Below are positions 1 to 10,002 of a DNA stretch of 27,054 nt, one piece after another. Numbering within the stretch: the stretch's first letter is position 1; every line of letters begins with the position of its first letter. Position numbers and translations under genes: made by a program. Below the pieces are notes generated by a model. That model had not been told where the DNA came from and ran no database searches. It saw nothing but the letters and a program-made list of their open reading frames with translations. Source of the stretch: Nemertoderma westbladi (Eukaryota > Xenacoelomorpha > Nemertodermatida > Nemertodermatidae); assembly GCA_032718475.1 (NCBI GenBank), contig JAUCBJ010006335.1:1-27054 (forward strand). Reading direction: 5' to 3'.

Positions 1-442
1 ATCAGGGGCCCAGGACTTAGGCCGTCTCATACGGGGCGGCCCTTCCCCCAGATAGTTCGCACCACCCAGCGGCGAAACAAAACATTCACTATTATCTGTG
101 GCACCTAGAGGTGAATTCCGGAATTCGCTGTTATTACTCGCACCACCAACCGGGCTACCAATGAACTCGTTAGTATTTCTTACGCCATCCTGCGTTTTAT
201 TAAGAATCTCCCTAGTGTTAGTTCCGCCATCCAGCGGTTCACTCCTGCACTGGAATTCCCCCTTAACTCGAAGCGATTTACTCCGCTCGGGGGACCTCCG
301 TATTGATCCGCTAGGGGGCGATAAAGACTGCCCATTCTCAAGCTTGTATTGCAGTTCCTCCAGGTTCATAGACAGACGTTTGTTGGCCTTAGACTCTTTC
401 TCGTATGAGTGACGTAATCGCGCTTTATCATTGGACAGTTGT
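1..442 (-). CDS. MTUS1: MTUS/ATIP-family gene, 3'-most exon in window (partial, runs off left edge)
   Basis: Read on the minus strand, a pyrimidine-rich acceptor (tttttttcccag) at 443-455 opens a frame of 147 codons that is still open at base 1. Its first 37 residues are a coiled coil containing ESKANKRLSM followed by NLEELQYKLENG. This closely matches the C-terminal signature of vertebrate MTUS1/MTUS2 (NKRLSMENEELLWKL). A Ser/Pro/Arg-rich tail (SPPSGSIRRSPERSKS) follows, also typical of that family. The rest of the tail is a degenerate SPLGG/SPVGG repeat and is longer than I would expect for the vertebrate protein. MTUS proteins bind microtubules and end-binding proteins in the cytoplasm. 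The exon starts in phase 2 and joins exon 753-973 exactly (AG+A gives Arg). Whether it is the single invertebrate orthologue of MTUS1 and MTUS2 cannot be settled here. The stop codon lies outside the window. Confidence 0.85.
308..322 (+). promoter_or_regulatory. CTCF-like motif inside coding exon
   Basis: The plus strand reads CCGCTAGGGGGCGAT, which fits the general CTCF core CCGCNNGGNGGC. It lies inside the last exon, where the minus strand encodes a Ser-Pro-Pro-Ser-Gly stretch. Binding is only inferred. Confidence 0.3.
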
Positions 443-752
443 CTGGGAAAAAAATGATAAGGTAAATAAAGTTTTTAATATAATAAATAAAGTATTAATG
501 TAAGTATAAAGAAAGGTAAATAAAGTATTACTATTTATTCAATAGGATATAAGAAACAAAATAATAATATAACTGTAGGTTTGAGGTTTTTATATTTTGG
601 TAAGGGTTCGTTTTTGGTTAGTTGGTTAGTTGTTGGTGTCAGGTGTAGTTATTTATCCCGCCACCTAGCGGCGCTTTAATGTATTTATCCAGCCACCTAG
701 CGGCGCTTTAATGTATTTATCCAGCCACCTAGCGGCCCCTTTATATACTCAC
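443..752 (-). other. Short intron of the MTUS-family gene
   Basis: This 310-bp intron runs from a GTGAGT donor (747-752) to a CAG acceptor (443-445). It is AT-rich apart from a three-copy 32-bp repeat placed immediately after the donor. No coding sequence is seen in it. Confidence 0.8.
657..738 (-). repeat. Three tandem 32-bp repeats, each with a CTCF-like core
   Basis: The string CCACCTAGCGGC recurs at 661, 693 and 725 with exact 32-bp spacing, separated by an AT-rich spacer (tttaatgtatttatcc). On the minus strand each copy reads CCGCTAGGTGGC(T/G)GG, which agrees with the CTCF core consensus CCGCNNGGNGGCAG at all but the A near its 3' end. The array lies 10-90 bp downstream of the splice donor at 747-752. 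Regulatory function is inferred only from the motif and its regular spacing. Confidence 0.5.
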
Positions 753-973
753 CTTTCCGTAGACGACTTCCTCACCAATGCGGCTTCCAACTCTTCTATC
801 CGAAGTTCCTTCCGACAGACGATGCCCCTGGCCTCCGCTAGATGACGCGTCAGCTCAGCCCTCGCGAGTTGATCCTCGGCTGTCTGGCACCGCAGACTGG
901 CTAACTCCGCGTTTCGCAGCTCGAGGACGCACTGCAGCGAGTCGCATTCCGCTTTGCATTGCTCGAGGGCCGA
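753..973 (-). CDS. MTUS1: MTUS/ATIP-family gene, coiled-coil exon
   Basis: This 221-nt exon lies between acceptor tttacccgcag and donor AG|gtgagt on the minus strand. It encodes 73 residues plus two bases, beginning SALEQCKAECDSLQCVLELR and ending EELEAALVRKSSTE. The sequence is an uninterrupted Glu/Leu/Arg-rich coiled coil. It aligns by eye with the penultimate part of vertebrate MTUS1, where a similar motif (SLKAMLEIKNEKL) precedes the RQLS...NKRLSM segment. The spliced junction with the next exon gives STERQLSNDKARL, which is continuous with that family pattern. There are no in-frame stops, and GC content is well above the flanking intron. Confidence 0.85.
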
Positions 974-1514
974 CTGCGGGTAAATAAAGAGCGCTATATA
1001 TCCCGCGTGACAACAGTAAACGGGGAAATAAAGAAAGAAATTACGAGCATTGGAAAATAAAGTAAATGATAAATACTAATAATGATGAATCGGGGCGCCA
1101 GTTTAAATTAATGCAGTCACCCGGCCGGGGCGAATTAATTAATGAGGGAAATTGGAAGATTACAGGTTTGCCTGGTGGAATAATCAAAACAATAAACTAT
1201 TTAAAAATTTAATTTAAATTCTTCACACATTTTAGTTGCACTTTATGTAGACGGTAATTTGAGGTTGATATAGAAACAGTATTTGAGAAAGTGCCTGATA
1301 TTTGTTTATTTGATCCCTTAAAACTCCTCCTTACAGTATTAATTGTACCGTGACCGTGTACCACTGTAAATAGTAAAGACTAACGAAGGCCTGCCGCTAA
1401 CCGCTGTCAAACGATATTGTAGATGAAGTTTCCGCCGCAATGTAGCCGGTTATTTATGGTTGATATAGTAACCAGTAAAGTCCAGCAGGATAGATACAAT
1501 ATGTTTAATTAAGA
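974..1514 (-). other. Intron sequence, nothing recognised
   Basis: AT-rich intron between the coiled-coil exons, before the TIR element at 1515. I see no exon, RNA gene or known repeat in it. A small GC-rich patch (cacccggccggggcg) lies near 1118. Confidence 0.6.
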
Positions 1515-1874
1515 CCTGTTTACACGTGGCAACTTTTAGAGCAACTTTCTCGGCAACTTGTAGAGCAACCCAGGTTGTCGATCAAGTTGCTCCGTGTAAA
1601 CACGTAAAAATGTTGCTGTAAAAGTTGAGCAACTTTTACGGCAACTTGAAGGAATTTGCGTTGACGAATAATCAAATTAAATTATCAAAAACTAGCTAGT
1701 AGATAAAATGACCCACTATTTTACAGTTAAACTCGCTCTAAAAGTTGCTCTAAAAGTTGCCGGCCAAGTTGCTGGTAAAGTTGCCACGTGTAAACAGCCA
1801 TTAAATTATGTTGCTCCAAAAAAAGTTGCTAGTTGCTGGTAAAGTTGCTCTAAAAGTTGCCACGTGTAAACAGG
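1515..1874. mobile_element. 360-bp TIR element (MITE-like)
   Basis: The two ends form a perfect 34-bp terminal inverted repeat (1515-1548 and 1841-1874) starting CCTGTTTACACGTGGC. The interior is built from many short direct and inverted copies of AAGTTGC(T) and a second internal copy of the end sequence near 1779-1797, like subterminal binding sites. There is no ORF, so it would be non-autonomous. No clear target-site duplication is visible, so the superfamily is left open. It sits in the intron between exons 1983-2117 and 753-973. Confidence 0.75.
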
Positions 1875-1982
1875 CCTTTAGTTGCGGCATTTAAATGTGG
1901 GATTATTTATCGGAACTTTCCTCGGTAACTTTTTTTGTCCCATTTGTGAAAAAATAAACTGAAAGTAAATCTCGGAACTCAC

Positions 1983-2117
1983 CAGTTTATCCATGCGACT
2001 CGTCGCCTCCTCGAGTTGTCTCCGTAACGACAGATTCAGCTCCTCTTGGTCGCTAAGCAACATCTGCACGGAGTCTCTTTCCGCCGTCTCCGATTCTAAC
2101 TGGGTCTGGACGAAATC
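1983..2117 (-). CDS. MTUS1: MTUS/ATIP-family gene, coiled-coil exon
   Basis: A 135-nt, 45-codon exon lies between acceptor tattttttag|GAT and donor CTG|gtgagt on the minus strand, phase 0 at both ends. It encodes DFVQTQLESETAERDSVQ, continues through a Glu/Leu/Arg-rich coiled coil and ends ATSRMDKL. It joins the next exon (SALEQCK...) without frame change. The coiled-coil register, splice signals and phase all support it as a real exon. On its own it would not identify the family; membership is inferred from the downstream exons. The 25-bp minisatellite begins only 9 bp upstream of its first base. Confidence 0.8.
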
Positions 2118-2125
2118 CTAAAAAA

Positions 2126-4930
2126 TACCCAATAGTAACAATGTGGTCCGTAACCAATAGTAACAATATGGTCCGTAACCAATAGTAACAATATGGTCCG
2201 TAACCAATAGTAAAAATGAGGTCCGTAACCAATAGTAACAATGAGATCCGTAACCGAGAGTAACAATGTGGTCCGTAACCAATAGTAAAAATGAGGTCCG
2301 TAACCAATAGTAACAATGAGATCCGTAACCGAGAGTAACAATGAGGTCCGTAACCAATAGTAACAGTGTGCTCCGTAACCAATAGTAACAATGAGGTCCG
2401 TAACCAATAGTATCAATGTCGTCCGTAACCAACAGTAACAATGTGGTCCGTAACCAATAGTAACAATGAGGTCCGTAACCAAGAGTAACAATGAGGTCCG
2501 TAACCAATAGTAACAATGAGGTCCGTAACCAAGAGTAACAATGAGGTCCGTAACCAATAGTAACAGTGTGCTCCGTAACCAATAGTAACAATGAGGTCCG
2601 TAACCAATAGTATCAATGTCGTCCGTAACCAATAGTAACCATCGATGTGGTCCGTAACCAATAGTAACAATGTGGTCCGTAACCAATCGTAACAATATGG
2701 TCCGTAACCAATAGTATCAATGTGGTCCGTAACCAATAGTAACAATGTGGTCCGTAACCAATAGTAACAATGTGGTCCGTAACCAATAGTAGCAATGTGG
2801 TCTGTAACCAATAGTAACAATGAGGTCCGTAACCAATAGTATCAATGTCGTCCGTAACCAATAGTAACAATATGGTCCGCAACCAATAGTATCAATGTCG
2901 TCCGTAACCAATAGTAACAATGTGGTCCGTAACCAATAGTAACAATGAGGTCCGTAACCAATAGTATCAATGTCGTCCGTAAACAATAGTAACAATGAGG
3001 TCCGTTACCAATAGTAACAATATGGTCCGTAACCAATAGTAACAATATGGTCCGTAACCAAAAGTAACCATGTGCTCCGTAACCAATAGTAAAAATGTGG
3101 TCCGTAACCAATAGCAACAATGTGGTCCGTAACCAATAGTAACAATGAGGTCCGCTACCAATAGTAACAATATGGTCCGTAACCAATAGTAACAATGTGG
3201 TCCGTAACCAAAAGTTACAATGTGCTCCGTAACCAATAGTAAAAATGTGGTCCGTAACCAATAGTAACAATGTGGTCCGTAACCAATAGTAACAATGAGG
3301 TCCGTAACCAATAGTAACAATATGGTCCGTAACCAATAGTAACAATGTGGTCTGTAACCAATAGTAACAATGAGGTCCGTAACCAATAGTATCAATGTCG
3401 TCCGTAACCAATAGTAACCATCGATGTGGTCCGTAACCAATAGTAACAATGTGGTCCGTAACCAATAGTAACAATATGGTCCGTAACCAATAGTATCAAT
3501 GTGGTCCGTAACCAATAGTAACAATGTGGTCCGTAACCAATAGTATCAATGTCGTCCGTAACCAATAGTAACAATGTGGTCCGTAACCAATAGTGACAAT
3601 ATGGTCCGTAACCAATAGTAACAATGTGGTCCATAACCAATAGTAACAATGAGGTCCGTAACCAATAGTAACAATGTGGTCCGTAACCAATAGTATCAAT
3701 GTCGTCCGTAACCAATAGTAACAATGTGGTCCGTAACCAATAGTAACAATGAGGTCCGTAACCAATAGTAACAATATGGTCCGTAACCAATAGTAACAAT
3801 ATGGTCCGTAACCAATAGTAACAATATGGTCAGTAACCAATAGTATCAATGTCGTCCGTAACCAATAGTAACAATGAGGTCCGTAACCAATAGTAACAAT
3901 GAGGTCCGTAACCAATAGTAACCATATGGTCCGTAACCAATAGTAACAATATGGTCCGTAACCAATAGTAACAATGTGGTCCGTAACCAATAGTAACAAT
4001 ATGGTCCGTAACCAATAGTAACAATGAGGTCCGTAACCAATAGTAACAATATGGTCCGTAACCAATAGTAACAATATGGTCCGTAACCAATAGTAAAAAT
4101 GTGGTCCGTAACCAATAGTAAAAATGTGGTCCGTAACCAATAGTAACAATGTGGTCCGTAACCAATAGTAACAATGAGGTCCGTAACCAATAGTAACAAT
4201 GTGGTCCGTAACCAATAGTAACAATGAGGTCCGTAACCAATAGTAACAATATGGTCCGTAACCAATAGTAACAATATGGCCCGTAACCAATAGTAACAAT
4301 GAGGTCCGTAACCAATAGTAACAATGTGGTCCGTAACCAATAGTAACAATATGGTCCGTAACCAATAGTAACAATGAGGTCCGTAACCAATAGTAACAAT
4401 ATGGTCCGTAACCAATAGTAACAATATGGTCCGTAACCAATAGTAAAAATGTGGTCCGTAACCAATAGTAACAATGAGGTCCGTAACCAATAGTAACAGT
4501 GTGGTCCGTAACCAATAGTAACAATGTGGTCCGTAACCAATAGTAACAATATGGTCCGTAACCAATAGTAACAATATGGTCCGTAACCAATAGTAACAAT
4601 GTGGTCCGTAACCAATAGTAACAATGTGGTCCGTAACCAATAGTAACAATATGGTCCGTAACCAATAGTAACAATATGGTCCGTAACCAATAGTAACAAA
4701 TTGGTCCGTAACCAATAGTAACAGTGTGGTCCGTAACCAATAGTAACAATGTGGTCCGTAACCAATAGTAACAATGAGGTCCGTAACCAATAGTAACAAT
4801 GTGGTCCGTAACCAATAGTAACAGTGTGGTCCGTAACCAATAGTAACAATGTGGTCCGTAACCAATAGTAACAATGAGGTCCGTAACCAATAGTAACAAT
4901 GTGGTCCGTAACCAATAGTAAAAATGTGGT
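2126..4930. repeat. 25-bp minisatellite, about 112 copies
   Basis: The unit begins AATAGTAACAATRTGGTCCG and ends TAACC, 25 bp in all. Copies vary at a few positions (GTG/ATG/GAG before GTCC; AACA/AAAA/ATCA). One 29-bp variant containing ATCGATG occurs at about 2641 and again at 3420, 779 bp apart, and its neighbours match too. This implies that a block of 31 units was duplicated. A further 6-unit (150-bp) duplication is visible around 3059 and 3209. Because 25 is not a multiple of 3 and no frame of the minus strand contains a stop, long LLLLVTDHIVTIGYG-type frames arise. I regard these as artefacts. The array fills the 3' end of the large intron. Confidence 0.97.
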
Positions 4931-5290
4931 TGTGACGGGATCGGAGATCCCGACCGGGTTAGAAATGTACTCGTCACCGTTCTGCTGGCTTATCGTACTA
5001 TTCGCTTTGGCCGAAGGCCTTTGGGGAAAACAGTAGGAGTTTGCGTTGTTTCTCAATACTGATTAATATAGGTGATAATAGCAGGTCGGTTATTGAATAT
5101 GAATATAGCAGAAAAATACAGGTTAATTGTTACCGGTATAGCGGTGGGGGTCATTAACTATGACCGGTCTGCACTGACTGAACTGAATAACACAACTGAC
5201 CGGTAAACCAGTAATTAGCAAGTCGTTAGTTAGCAAGTCGTTAGACTTGATTACTGTAAGAAAAAAAAGCTACTGACTACTGGCTACTAA
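4931..5290. other. Left end of inserted 11.26-kb block, unassigned
   Basis: Begins TGTGACGGGATCGG directly after a GTGGT in the 25-bp array. It contains two copies of the 15-bp string TAGCAAGTCGTTAGT near 5216-5245 and ends near the presumed 5' region of the RTE-like element. It could be an LTR fragment, since it starts TG, but no second copy is present in the window. No coding sequence is seen. Confidence 0.4.
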
Positions 5291-5297
5291 CAAGGGT

Positions 5298-5717
5298 GTG
5301 GTACCTGCCCCGAGAGCGTACTCGGTAACAAAGCACCCCCCCCCCTTTCTAACCACAATGGATAGTACCAGTAACGCGGAGGTCCGGCCATCTGGGGCCA
5401 GTGGAGAACCCGGACTTACAAGGCCCCACAGGCGCCAGTCTTCTCCTGACAGGCAGTCTGTATCCCAACCCCTAGGAGAGGGAGGAGCCGGCATTGCTTT
5501 ACCCCTCGGCTTTACCCCTCGGATTGGAGGGAGGCCAAATAGCGAAATTCAGTCTGGGATTTCCAATGCAGACTCTTCCCACTGGGCTCATGTACCCTCT
5601 AGGCCCAAAAACCCCCTGGTGAACATGAGACAAGTTACCATGCTTGCCTCAATAAATCCCAGGACTCTCAACCCACCACTGCAACAAGGGGAACTTACTG
5701 CTCTTGCAGATAGATAA
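5298..5717 (+). pseudogene. RTE-like ORF, N-terminal part upstream of frameshift
   Basis: A 139-codon open frame whose end (NMRQVTMLASINPRTLN, then GELTALADR) is the beginning of the endonuclease domain. This is the first conserved strand of the fold plus the helix before the catalytic Glu. The more likely start is the ATG at 5358, which follows a C-rich run. The frame ends at TAA 5715-5717. The continuing frame (KLNLTAVGIQEHR) lies one register away because AGAT is tandemly duplicated at 5708-5715. The N-terminal 90 residues are Ser/Pro/Gly-rich and not recognisable. Confidence 0.65.
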
Positions 5718-8574
5718 GCTGAACCTGACTGCAGTCGGTATTCAGGAACACCGCATGAGGTGCTCTGAAGAGGTAAGATACCAGGATATGGGTGGTGGTT
5801 GGCAGCTTGTTCATTCCTCAGCGGATGATCAGGGAAACGGGGGAGTGGGTCTGCTTTTAAATCCAACTGCTTTTGCAGCACTAGACAAGGTAGAATCCAT
5901 TTCCCCCCGTATAATTTGCTACCACTTCACTTGCGCTGGTAAGATGGCAAAAAAGTTCCCCAAGGTTGTGATTATGGTATGCTATTCTCCAACTAGTACT
6001 GCTGATATAGCTGATGTAGACACATTCTATAACCAGCTGCAAGCAGCTACTGACTGTATAGACAAGCATGCCTTTCTCACTATCCTTGGCGACTTCAATG
6101 CCAGCTTACCAAGATCCTCTTCTAACCCATGGGTTTATAGTGACACTGTAAACCGAAATTCAGGTCATTTGCAAGATTTTCTTCTGGCAAATGAGCTGTT
6201 TTCGGCCAATACAAATTTCCAAAAACGACCTGGAAAGCTGTACACCCATGTGGGACCCAGTGGTCATAAGTCCCAGATAGACCACCTCATCTTCCGTAAG
6301 AAATACAGAGGATCAATAATTGACTGCTCTTCTCTCACAGTGCGGACATTTCAGACTGACCATCGATTGGTTATGGGAAAGACCAAATTAAGCCTTCGCG
6401 CAAACAAGGGTCTTAAAAAGTCCACCCCACATCATGACTGGTCTACCTTGGATAAAAACCCCATTATAAAGGATAACTTTACAATTGAGGTTACAAATAG
6501 ATATTCCAGTCTCATAAATGAAGAAATGAACCACTGTGAGAAATATACCCAGTTTGCTGCAGCAGTAAAGTCAGCTGCAAAGAAAATTGTTCCTCTAAAG
6601 CCACGGAAGTTGAAAAAGATCCCCTGGGCAGACCAGCGCATTCTAGACCTGCGAGAGGCATTGAACAAAGCCCAAAGAGAGTATCGTAGCCGACGTACAA
6701 CTTCTGCAAAAAATGCAGTGAAAGCTTCAGTGAAATCTCTAAACAAGCAATACTCGATTAATAAAGCAAAGCTTATCAGCGAGCAGGTTGATACTATCAA
6801 TGCTGCTGACGAAAGTAGGAAATCTGCTGAAGCCTGGCAAGCAATCAACCTGCTCTCTGGAAGAAAAAGCCGACCAACTGCCAAGGTGAAGGCTGATTCT
6901 CCAGCCGACCGCTTGGCAGGCTGGAAGTCTCATTTCGAGAAATTGCTAAATAATGATCGAGAACTGACTGACGATTTCACTGTAAAGCCTGTGTCACACA
7001 CAATACTCTCAGACATCCCAATTGGTGACATAACATTCGAAGAGGTCTTAACTGCTTCGAATGACATTAAAACCAATAGGGCATCTGGTGTTGATGATGT
7101 GCCTCCCGAGGTCTTTAAGATCAGAGAATGCCTTCAACTAGCCCACCCTATCCTAGCAGAAATGTACCGCACTAAGATTGCACCACAAGAACTGAAGACT
7201 AATCGGCTAACACCCGTTCCAAAGAAGGGCAACCTCTCCTATTTTGGTTCATATCTTGGAATTAGTCTAATCTCAATTGCAGCTAAATTATTCAACAGAA
7301 TAATGCTGAATCGCATTAGGGATCCTGTAGAAAGACTCTTGCGTGGGAATCAAAATGGGTTTCGAAAAGGTAGAGGTACCTTTGAACCCATTCTGGCTGT
7401 TAGAAGGATTATTGAAGAGGTTTCTACAAAGAAAGACAGACATTTGGCTGTCATATTTGTGGATTTCTTCAAGGCCTTCGATTCCGTGTCACGCCCACGC
7501 ATGTTCCAAATTCTTCAGGCATATGGGATCCCCAATGAGATCATTAATGCAATCAGATCAGTATATGACGGTTCCACGACCTTTGTATCCACTACTGATG
7601 GAGACACAGACCCATTTGAGGTTCTCTGGGGTGTCCTTCAAGGAGACACATCAGCCCCGTTCCTCTTCATTATTGTGGTGGACTATGTGCTGCGGACATC
7701 ACTCGATCTTCATGAAGCTGATGGGGTGGAAATATCTCCACCATCAGGTAGCCGTAGACGTGGTTCCCCAGCAGAACATCTAACCGACCTTGACTTTGCA
7801 GATGACCTTGGTTTACTGTCAGAGACATTAGAAGGAGCACAGAAGCTGCTATCTAGCTTAGAGGAGGCTGCATCTAGTGTTGGCCTCTTTGTGAATAGCA
7901 CAAAGACCAAAATTCTGACAGTAAACATGGATTCAGATCAGCAGAAAATTGATCGGGATAACATTCAATCGCTGGATGGACTGGTAAGTCATGTGAACGA
8001 CTTCTGCTACCTTGGATCATGGGTTCGGAGGTCTGCTGAAGATCTCCGAATTCGCAAAGGGAAAGCCTGGTCCGCCATCCACAAGCTATCCAGGATCTGG
8101 AAGAGCTCTGACATCTCATGCTCTTTAAAGGTACGCCTTTTCCGTGCAGCAGTGGAGCCTGTGCTGCTCTATGGCAGCCCATGCTGGGCTCTAACTGCTG
8201 AAGACACCAGGTCCTTGGATGGCACATACACCAGGATGCTTCGCCGGGTGCACAACATAGCATATGATGCACACATAAGCAATGAGGTGTTATATAAATA
8301 TGGTAACATCTCATTGCCACGACCTAGCATCACCCTGCAGAAACGCCGTCTAATGCTTGCTGGGCACTGTTTCCGCCGGCAGGATCAACCTGTACACAAC
8401 CTTGTGCTGTGGCAGCCTGCTGGCGAGAATAGACGTGGTGGACAGCCAATGACTTTCCTCAAACGCCTGCTCAAGGACACAGGACTTGAGAACAGGAATG
8501 AATTAGGAAATTGTATGGCTGACCGCAAGATCTGGGGGCGCTATGTTTCTGGGGCCGCCGGCACTGCACCCTAG
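5704..8574 (+). pseudogene. Endonuclease-reverse transcriptase, main part of RTE-like ORF2
   Basis: A 956-codon frame without internal stops. The endonuclease shows GIQEHR (residues 12-17, catalytic Glu), GDFNA (129-133), QIDHL (191-195) and TDH (218-220). These are the conserved active-site motifs of the AP-endonuclease fold that nicks the target DNA. A Lys/Arg-rich linker follows. The reverse transcriptase has PVPKKGN, FVDFFKAFDS (about 585), GVLQGDTSAPF (about 643) and LDFADD (about 698, catalytic Asp pair). A C-terminal region with LQKRRLMLAGHCFRR and RRGGQP matches RTE-type proteins often named craniofacial development protein 2-like. The conserved YRGI of RT motif 2 is YLGI here. The true start lies upstream in another frame, so the ATG at 5704 is not native. 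Called a pseudogene because of that one frameshift. Confidence 0.85.
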
Positions 8575-8604
8575 TGCAAGCCGATCATCATCATCATCAT
8601 CACT

Positions 8605-9640
8605 GACCTAGAGCAAAAACGGCTCTAACGATTTTGATGAAATTTTGCATGGACCATGAAAATGGATTTCTAAGGGTACTTGTGAAATCGCGGTTTAAAT
8701 TGAAACATCTCAACTTGTTTTATTTCGAAAAATAGCCCCAAAAGACTAAAATTGCCATAGGCGCAATGATAAAACACCAGCTGGCACTCATGAAAAATGT
8801 ATAGAGATGGCCTGGTAATGCATTCAATAGGAAGGCCAACTAACAAAGAAGTACTTTCTCTGCCAAGTTTTATTATCACTCTACTATACAACCCAGACAG
8901 TAAGCAAACATTAATTTGTTTAACTGGCTATTACAGTTTCAGCTGAATAACTCTTCCCAATGCATCCTTGCTATGTTAATTAATTGGCGTGCAAGCTAAA
9001 TGACTGTTAGTAAAACAGTGTGTTGGCTACACAGTGTATTGTACTATGCTCTCATCGCATTATTGTTTTATTTTGAAATCTTTGTGCCAACATTAATACT
9101 GTGGAGGCTGTATGCTTATAAGGCTGAATATTTACTCAGCCTCAAAATGATTCTCCATAAGGCTAACATTATTGTTTGAAATATAAAAATCTTTTATAAT
9201 AATAATATAATTGTTATATTTAATTAATATCGTGGTTTACATTGAACAGTGTAAATTGTTAATCGCGGTTTACATTGAAACATCTCAACTTGTTTTATTT
9301 ATTACAAAAATAAGAACGAATTTGTCTTATCACTTCTTGTGCGCGATTGTATTGAATTCATGACAACTGCTGTTATTGTTATTAATTAATTGACACCTCG
9401 ACTCCTCTCTGAGACTCCGACTACTCTATCCGATAGAACAAAATAATCATTTCGCTAACTGCTCTCTATCTTCTATAATCACAACAGCTTTTATAATTCA
9501 TCAGATGATTACAACATAATAATTATAGTTTGAAGTTGTCTAGAAAAATTTTCGTACACCACCGGGACTACCCTCACGCTAATTGATTATCAGACAGAAC
9601 AAAAAGCGTTTACTTGATTCGTACTGTCTCCTACGACTTG
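8605..9640. other. AT-rich non-coding stretch with a short dispersed repeat
   Basis: No gene is seen. A segment of about 40 bp beginning ATCGCGGTTTAAATTG occurs at about 8687 and again at about 9262, and a shorter relative lies near 9229. This suggests remnants of one transposable element. A small perfect hairpin (ACGGGCC, loop GCTA, GGCCCGT) lies just beyond, at 9645-9662. Confidence 0.5.
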
Positions 9641-9787
9641 CTTCACGGGCCGCTAGGCCCGTCTCTAGTGTAAGATAATATATGATTAATGAAATTGAAG
9701 ACGTATTTATTCATACATATGAATATTTTCAAATATAGCACAACATATAAGGAATATTCGTCGATGTCGATGTTGCAATATGTTGAA

Positions 9788-9889
9788 TAACTCTGACTGA
9801 TAAAATAACTCTGACTGATAAAATATGCGGAACCAATGAAACTGACTGATAAAATATGCGGAACCAATGAAACTGACTGATAAAATATA
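9788..9889. repeat. Short tandem repeats (18 bp and 31 bp) in 3' region of decayed non-LTR element
   Basis: Two copies of TAACTCTGACTGATAAAA are followed by two and a half copies of a 31-bp unit starting CTGACTGATAAAATATGCGG. On the minus strand they lie downstream of the RT remnant that ends near 10003, so they could belong to its 3' untranslated region. Confidence 0.7.
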
Positions 9890-10002
9890 CCGTTCAACCG
9901 ACTTATTAATTACTTACAACTGATAAAATATATGGAGTAACTGACTGATGAAATATAAAAATTTGAAATAAATAAATAAATAATATGTAAAATCTAAAAT
10001 TG

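Larger units (their letters stand above)
5291..8602 (+). mobile_element. RTE-like non-LTR retrotransposon, nearly full length
   Basis: The element has a 5' region, an apurinic-endonuclease-like domain, a reverse transcriptase, and a 3' end in a short (ATC)n run at about 8583-8601. Such a simple-repeat tail is typical of RTE-clade elements, which lack poly(A). The 5' boundary is approximate, since no target-site duplication could be identified. The coding frame is broken only once, by a 4-bp duplication near 5708, so this looks like a relatively young copy. It lies in the opposite orientation to the host gene, inside the second intron. Confidence 0.8.

Noticed and set aside
98-412. 104-codon plus-strand ORF
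   Set aside because: Antisense shadow of the last MTUS-like exon, whose minus frame has homology and splice signals.
778-987. 69-codon plus-strand ORF
   Set aside because: Antisense shadow of the coiled-coil exon 753-973.
2126-4930. Possible CRISPR-like or centromeric satellite array
   Set aside because: Units are contiguous without spacers and the setting is an animal intron, so it is not CRISPR. A centromeric role cannot be argued from an intronic array of this size.
2053-5056. Long minus-strand frames with LLLLVTDHIVTIGYG repeats (up to 493 codons)
   Set aside because: They follow the 25-bp repeat: one 75-bp cycle gives 25 residues with no stop in any minus frame. Overlapping frames are equally open, and there is no conserved domain.
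4931-5302. A solo LTR ending at the second GTGGT (5298-5302)
   Set aside because: The sequence before that GTGGT ends AAGGGT rather than CA, so it lacks LTR termini; the match is probably chance.
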